DNA of 8,668 bases, taken from NCBI GenBank assembly GCA_016302965.1, contig JAEDMP010000088.1, positions 1-8,668 of the forward strand, written 5' to 3'. The notes under the pieces were generated by a model that worked only from the letters and a program-made list of their open reading frames with translations, was not told the DNA's origin and did not search any database. This DNA comes from Bacteroidaceae bacterium. Lineage in GTDB: Bacteria > Bacteroidota > Bacteroidia > Bacteroidales > Bacteroidaceae. Of the stretch, positions 7,145-8,668 are shown one piece after another. The stretch's first letter is position 1, and each line of letters opens with the position of its first letter. A program made the translations under genes and the position numbers.

Positions 7145-7183
7145 GGGTAGGCTCAGTCCCCGACAGACGGTTTGAGCCTACCC
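7145..7183 (+). terminator. Stable 11-bp hairpin between traF and traG (attenuator or processing site)
   Basis: GGGTAGGCTCA (7145-7155) pairs perfectly with TGAGCCTACCC (7173-7183) around a 17-base loop. The downstream side has only TTATT, so it is a poor terminator by itself. It lies inside an operon whose products work together, between the VirB3-like and VirB4-like genes. It may partly stop transcription, protect the upstream mRNA end, or mark a cleavage site, lowering TraG relative to TraE/TraF. Terminator is the nearest available type rather than a firm claim. Confidence 0.5.
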
Positions 7184-7208
7184 TTATTCGTAACAAAACC
7201 AAGGAACA

Positions 7209-8582
7209 ATGACCATATACGTTATCCTATTCTTAGTGGCACTTTGCATCGGCATGGCCGTTTCCGTCTATGCCTTTGGCACAGGAAGCAAGCGTGCCAA
7301 GATCTTCAAGGAGATATATTTCTCCATTGAGGACATTGACGGCATGGGCGTATTGTACACCAAGACGGGCGAGTTCTCTGCTATTCTTGCCATGCAGAAC
7401 CCCGTCCAGAAATACTGTGCCGACATCAATGAGTATAATGCCTTCTCCAACCTGCTTTCCTCACTGATGGGCACATTGGGCGAAGGTTACTCCATCCACA
7501 AGCAGGATGTATTCACCAAGAAGAAATTCCAGTGCGAGGACGACGGGAACAAGGAATTCCTGTCAGAGAGCTATTTCCGCTATTTCAAAGGCAGGGAATA
7601 TACCGATTGCACCACCTATATCACCATCACACAGGAGAACAAGAAGAGCCGTCTGTTCAGCTATGACGACAAGAAGTGGAAAGACTTCCTTGTCAAGGTC
7701 GGCAAGGTCAAAGACCAACTCCGTGACCGAGGCATCTCATCCCGTTTTCTCAATGCAGACGAGGTCAAGCACTTTGTTGACCAGTATCTTGCGCAGAACT
7801 ATACCGACAAGAACATCTCGCTCAACAATTTCCAGGTGAGTGAGGAGCAGATTGGTTTAGGCAGCAGGAAGTTCAAGGTCTATAGCCTTGTCGATGTCGA
7901 TAGCATCGTACTGCCCGGACTTATCCGTCCTTATACCAACATCGAGGTCAACAACGTGACCATGCCTGTTGACTTGATGGCAATTATTGACAGCATCCCC
8001 GGAGCCCAGAGTGTAGTCTTCAACCAAGTCATCTTCCTGCCAAGCCAGAAGCAGGAGATGAGCAAGCTGGCCAAGAAGAAGAACCGTCATGCCTCTCTGC
8101 CCAATCCCAGCAACCAGATTGCTGTGGAGGACATCAAGCAGGTAGAAGAGCTCATCGCAAGAGAGAACAAGCAGTTGGTCTATTGCCATTTCAACCTCGT
8201 CGTTACCGTCAAGGCCGATGCCGACCTGCAGAAATGCACCAACCATCTGGAGAACACCTTCGGGCGCATCGGCATACAGATCAGCCAGCGTGCCTATAAC
8301 CAGCTGGAGCTGTTCGTCAGCACCTTCCCCGGCAACTGCTATGCCCTGAACAAGGACTACGACCGCTTCCTCACCCTGAGCGATGCCGCCAGTTGCCTGA
8401 TGTATAAGGAAAAGCTCCCAAAGAGCGAAGAGACGCCATTGAAGGTCTATTACACCGACCGCCAGGGCGTACCCGTCGCCATCGACATCAGTGGCAAGGA
8501 AGGCAAGAAGAAACTCACCGACAACAGTAACTTCTTTTGCCTGGGCCCTTCGGGCAGCGGCAAATCCTTTCATATGGACTAA
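7209..8582 (+). pseudogene. traG: TraG-type conjugation ATPase (VirB4-like), truncated after Walker A
   Basis: The N-terminal half of a TraG/VirB4 ATPase, the inner-membrane motor of the mating channel. Residues 2-23 form a membrane helix, which CTnDOT-type TraG proteins, as I recall them, lack. The N-terminal domain follows (for example GMGVLYTKTGEFSAIL and a stretch ending SIHKQDVFTKKK), then the region leading to the ATPase fold. The Walker A motif GPSGSGKS is at 446-453 (8544-8567). The frame then reads only FHMD before a TAA at 8580-8582, giving 457 residues where the family usually has about 800 or more. Walker B and all later motifs are missing. Base composition changes sharply at the same point, indicating an insertion or rearrangement rather than a point mutation. 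The protein as read could not hydrolyse ATP. A sequencing or assembly artefact cannot be excluded. The start at 7209 is well placed behind AAGGA, though with short spacing. Confidence 0.85.
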
Positions 8583-8668
8583 AACGCATCGAAAAGAACT
8601 CCAAACAAAACTTGGAGAAGCGTCATAAAATGCTCATTTTCAATACATATTCATTAACATAACGCTCC
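8580..8668. mobile_element. Foreign AT-rich sequence breaking traG, possible element end
   Basis: About 34% GC against 60% for 8461-8520, with no frame continuing TraG. CTCCAA (8599-8604) pairs with TTGGAG (8612-8617) around a 7-base loop, and outer ACGC (8584-8587) can pair with GCGT (8620-8623). Hairpins near the end are known in some transposable elements such as IS200/IS605, but no family-specific end is recognised. There is no GTGCG-type start of a group II intron in this stretch. The mobile-element label is inference from the abrupt break. Confidence 0.35.

Noticed and set aside
7857..8573. Long antisense open frame (238 codons) opposite traG
   Set aside because: It mirrors the codon pattern of a well-supported TraG gene, and its translation has no recognisable motif.
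8568..8668. Group II intron or intein at the Walker A motif of TraG
   Set aside because: An intein would keep the frame open, but a stop follows at once. No GTGCG-like intron start or domain V-like end is visible. An intron with an unusual end cannot be fully excluded.

Overview
The window is a stretch of a Bacteroidales-type integrative conjugative element (conjugative transposon). All convincing genes lie on the + strand. The organism is inferred from the protein families, not from any marker gene: the order ParA, DUF3408-like protein, DUF4134 proteins, DUF4133 protein, TraG-type ATPase is typical of Bacteroides/Prevotella conjugative transposons. Most genes also lack a Shine-Dalgarno sequence, and one good match to the Bacteroidetes -7 box (TAnnTTTG) sits ahead of the transfer genes. 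I cannot name the genus.

Layout. Positions 1-2978 hold most of a large primase-helicase whose reading frame is already open at the left edge, so its start and probable zinc-binding domain lie outside. An unrecognised 192-residue protein follows at 2990-3568. Next is a small partition-like unit: a ParA ATPase (3656-4414) and a DUF3408-like protein (4432-4791), the latter behind an unusually perfect ribosome-binding site. A 301-base gene-free stretch (4792-5092) closes that unit with a strong terminator. It also holds a perfect 11-bp inverted repeat and a possible promoter, and it looks like the control region of the transfer operon.

The transfer operon then encodes an acidic membrane-anchored protein (5093-5989), two tandem DUF4134 (TraE, VirB2-like) proteins, a DUF4133 (TraF, VirB3-like) protein, a stable hairpin, and the start of a TraG (VirB4-like) ATPase. 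The VirB2-VirB3-VirB4 order matches canonical type IV secretion systems.

The most striking feature is at the right end. The TraG reading frame stops four codons after its Walker A motif, about half the usual length, and the following 89 bases are AT-rich (about 34% GC against about 60% just before) with hairpins. This looks like an insertion or rearrangement junction in the ATPase gene, although the window does not show the other side.

Taken together, the primase-helicase would support replication or strand conversion of the element, the ParA pair its maintenance or control, and the TraE/F/G set the mating channel. If the TraG break is real, the channel would lack its motor ATPase unless another copy exists. 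I found no wholly new system. The less explained items are the TraG junction, the dyad at 4948-4979, the hairpin between traF and traG, the duplicated DUF4134 genes and the acidic protein.
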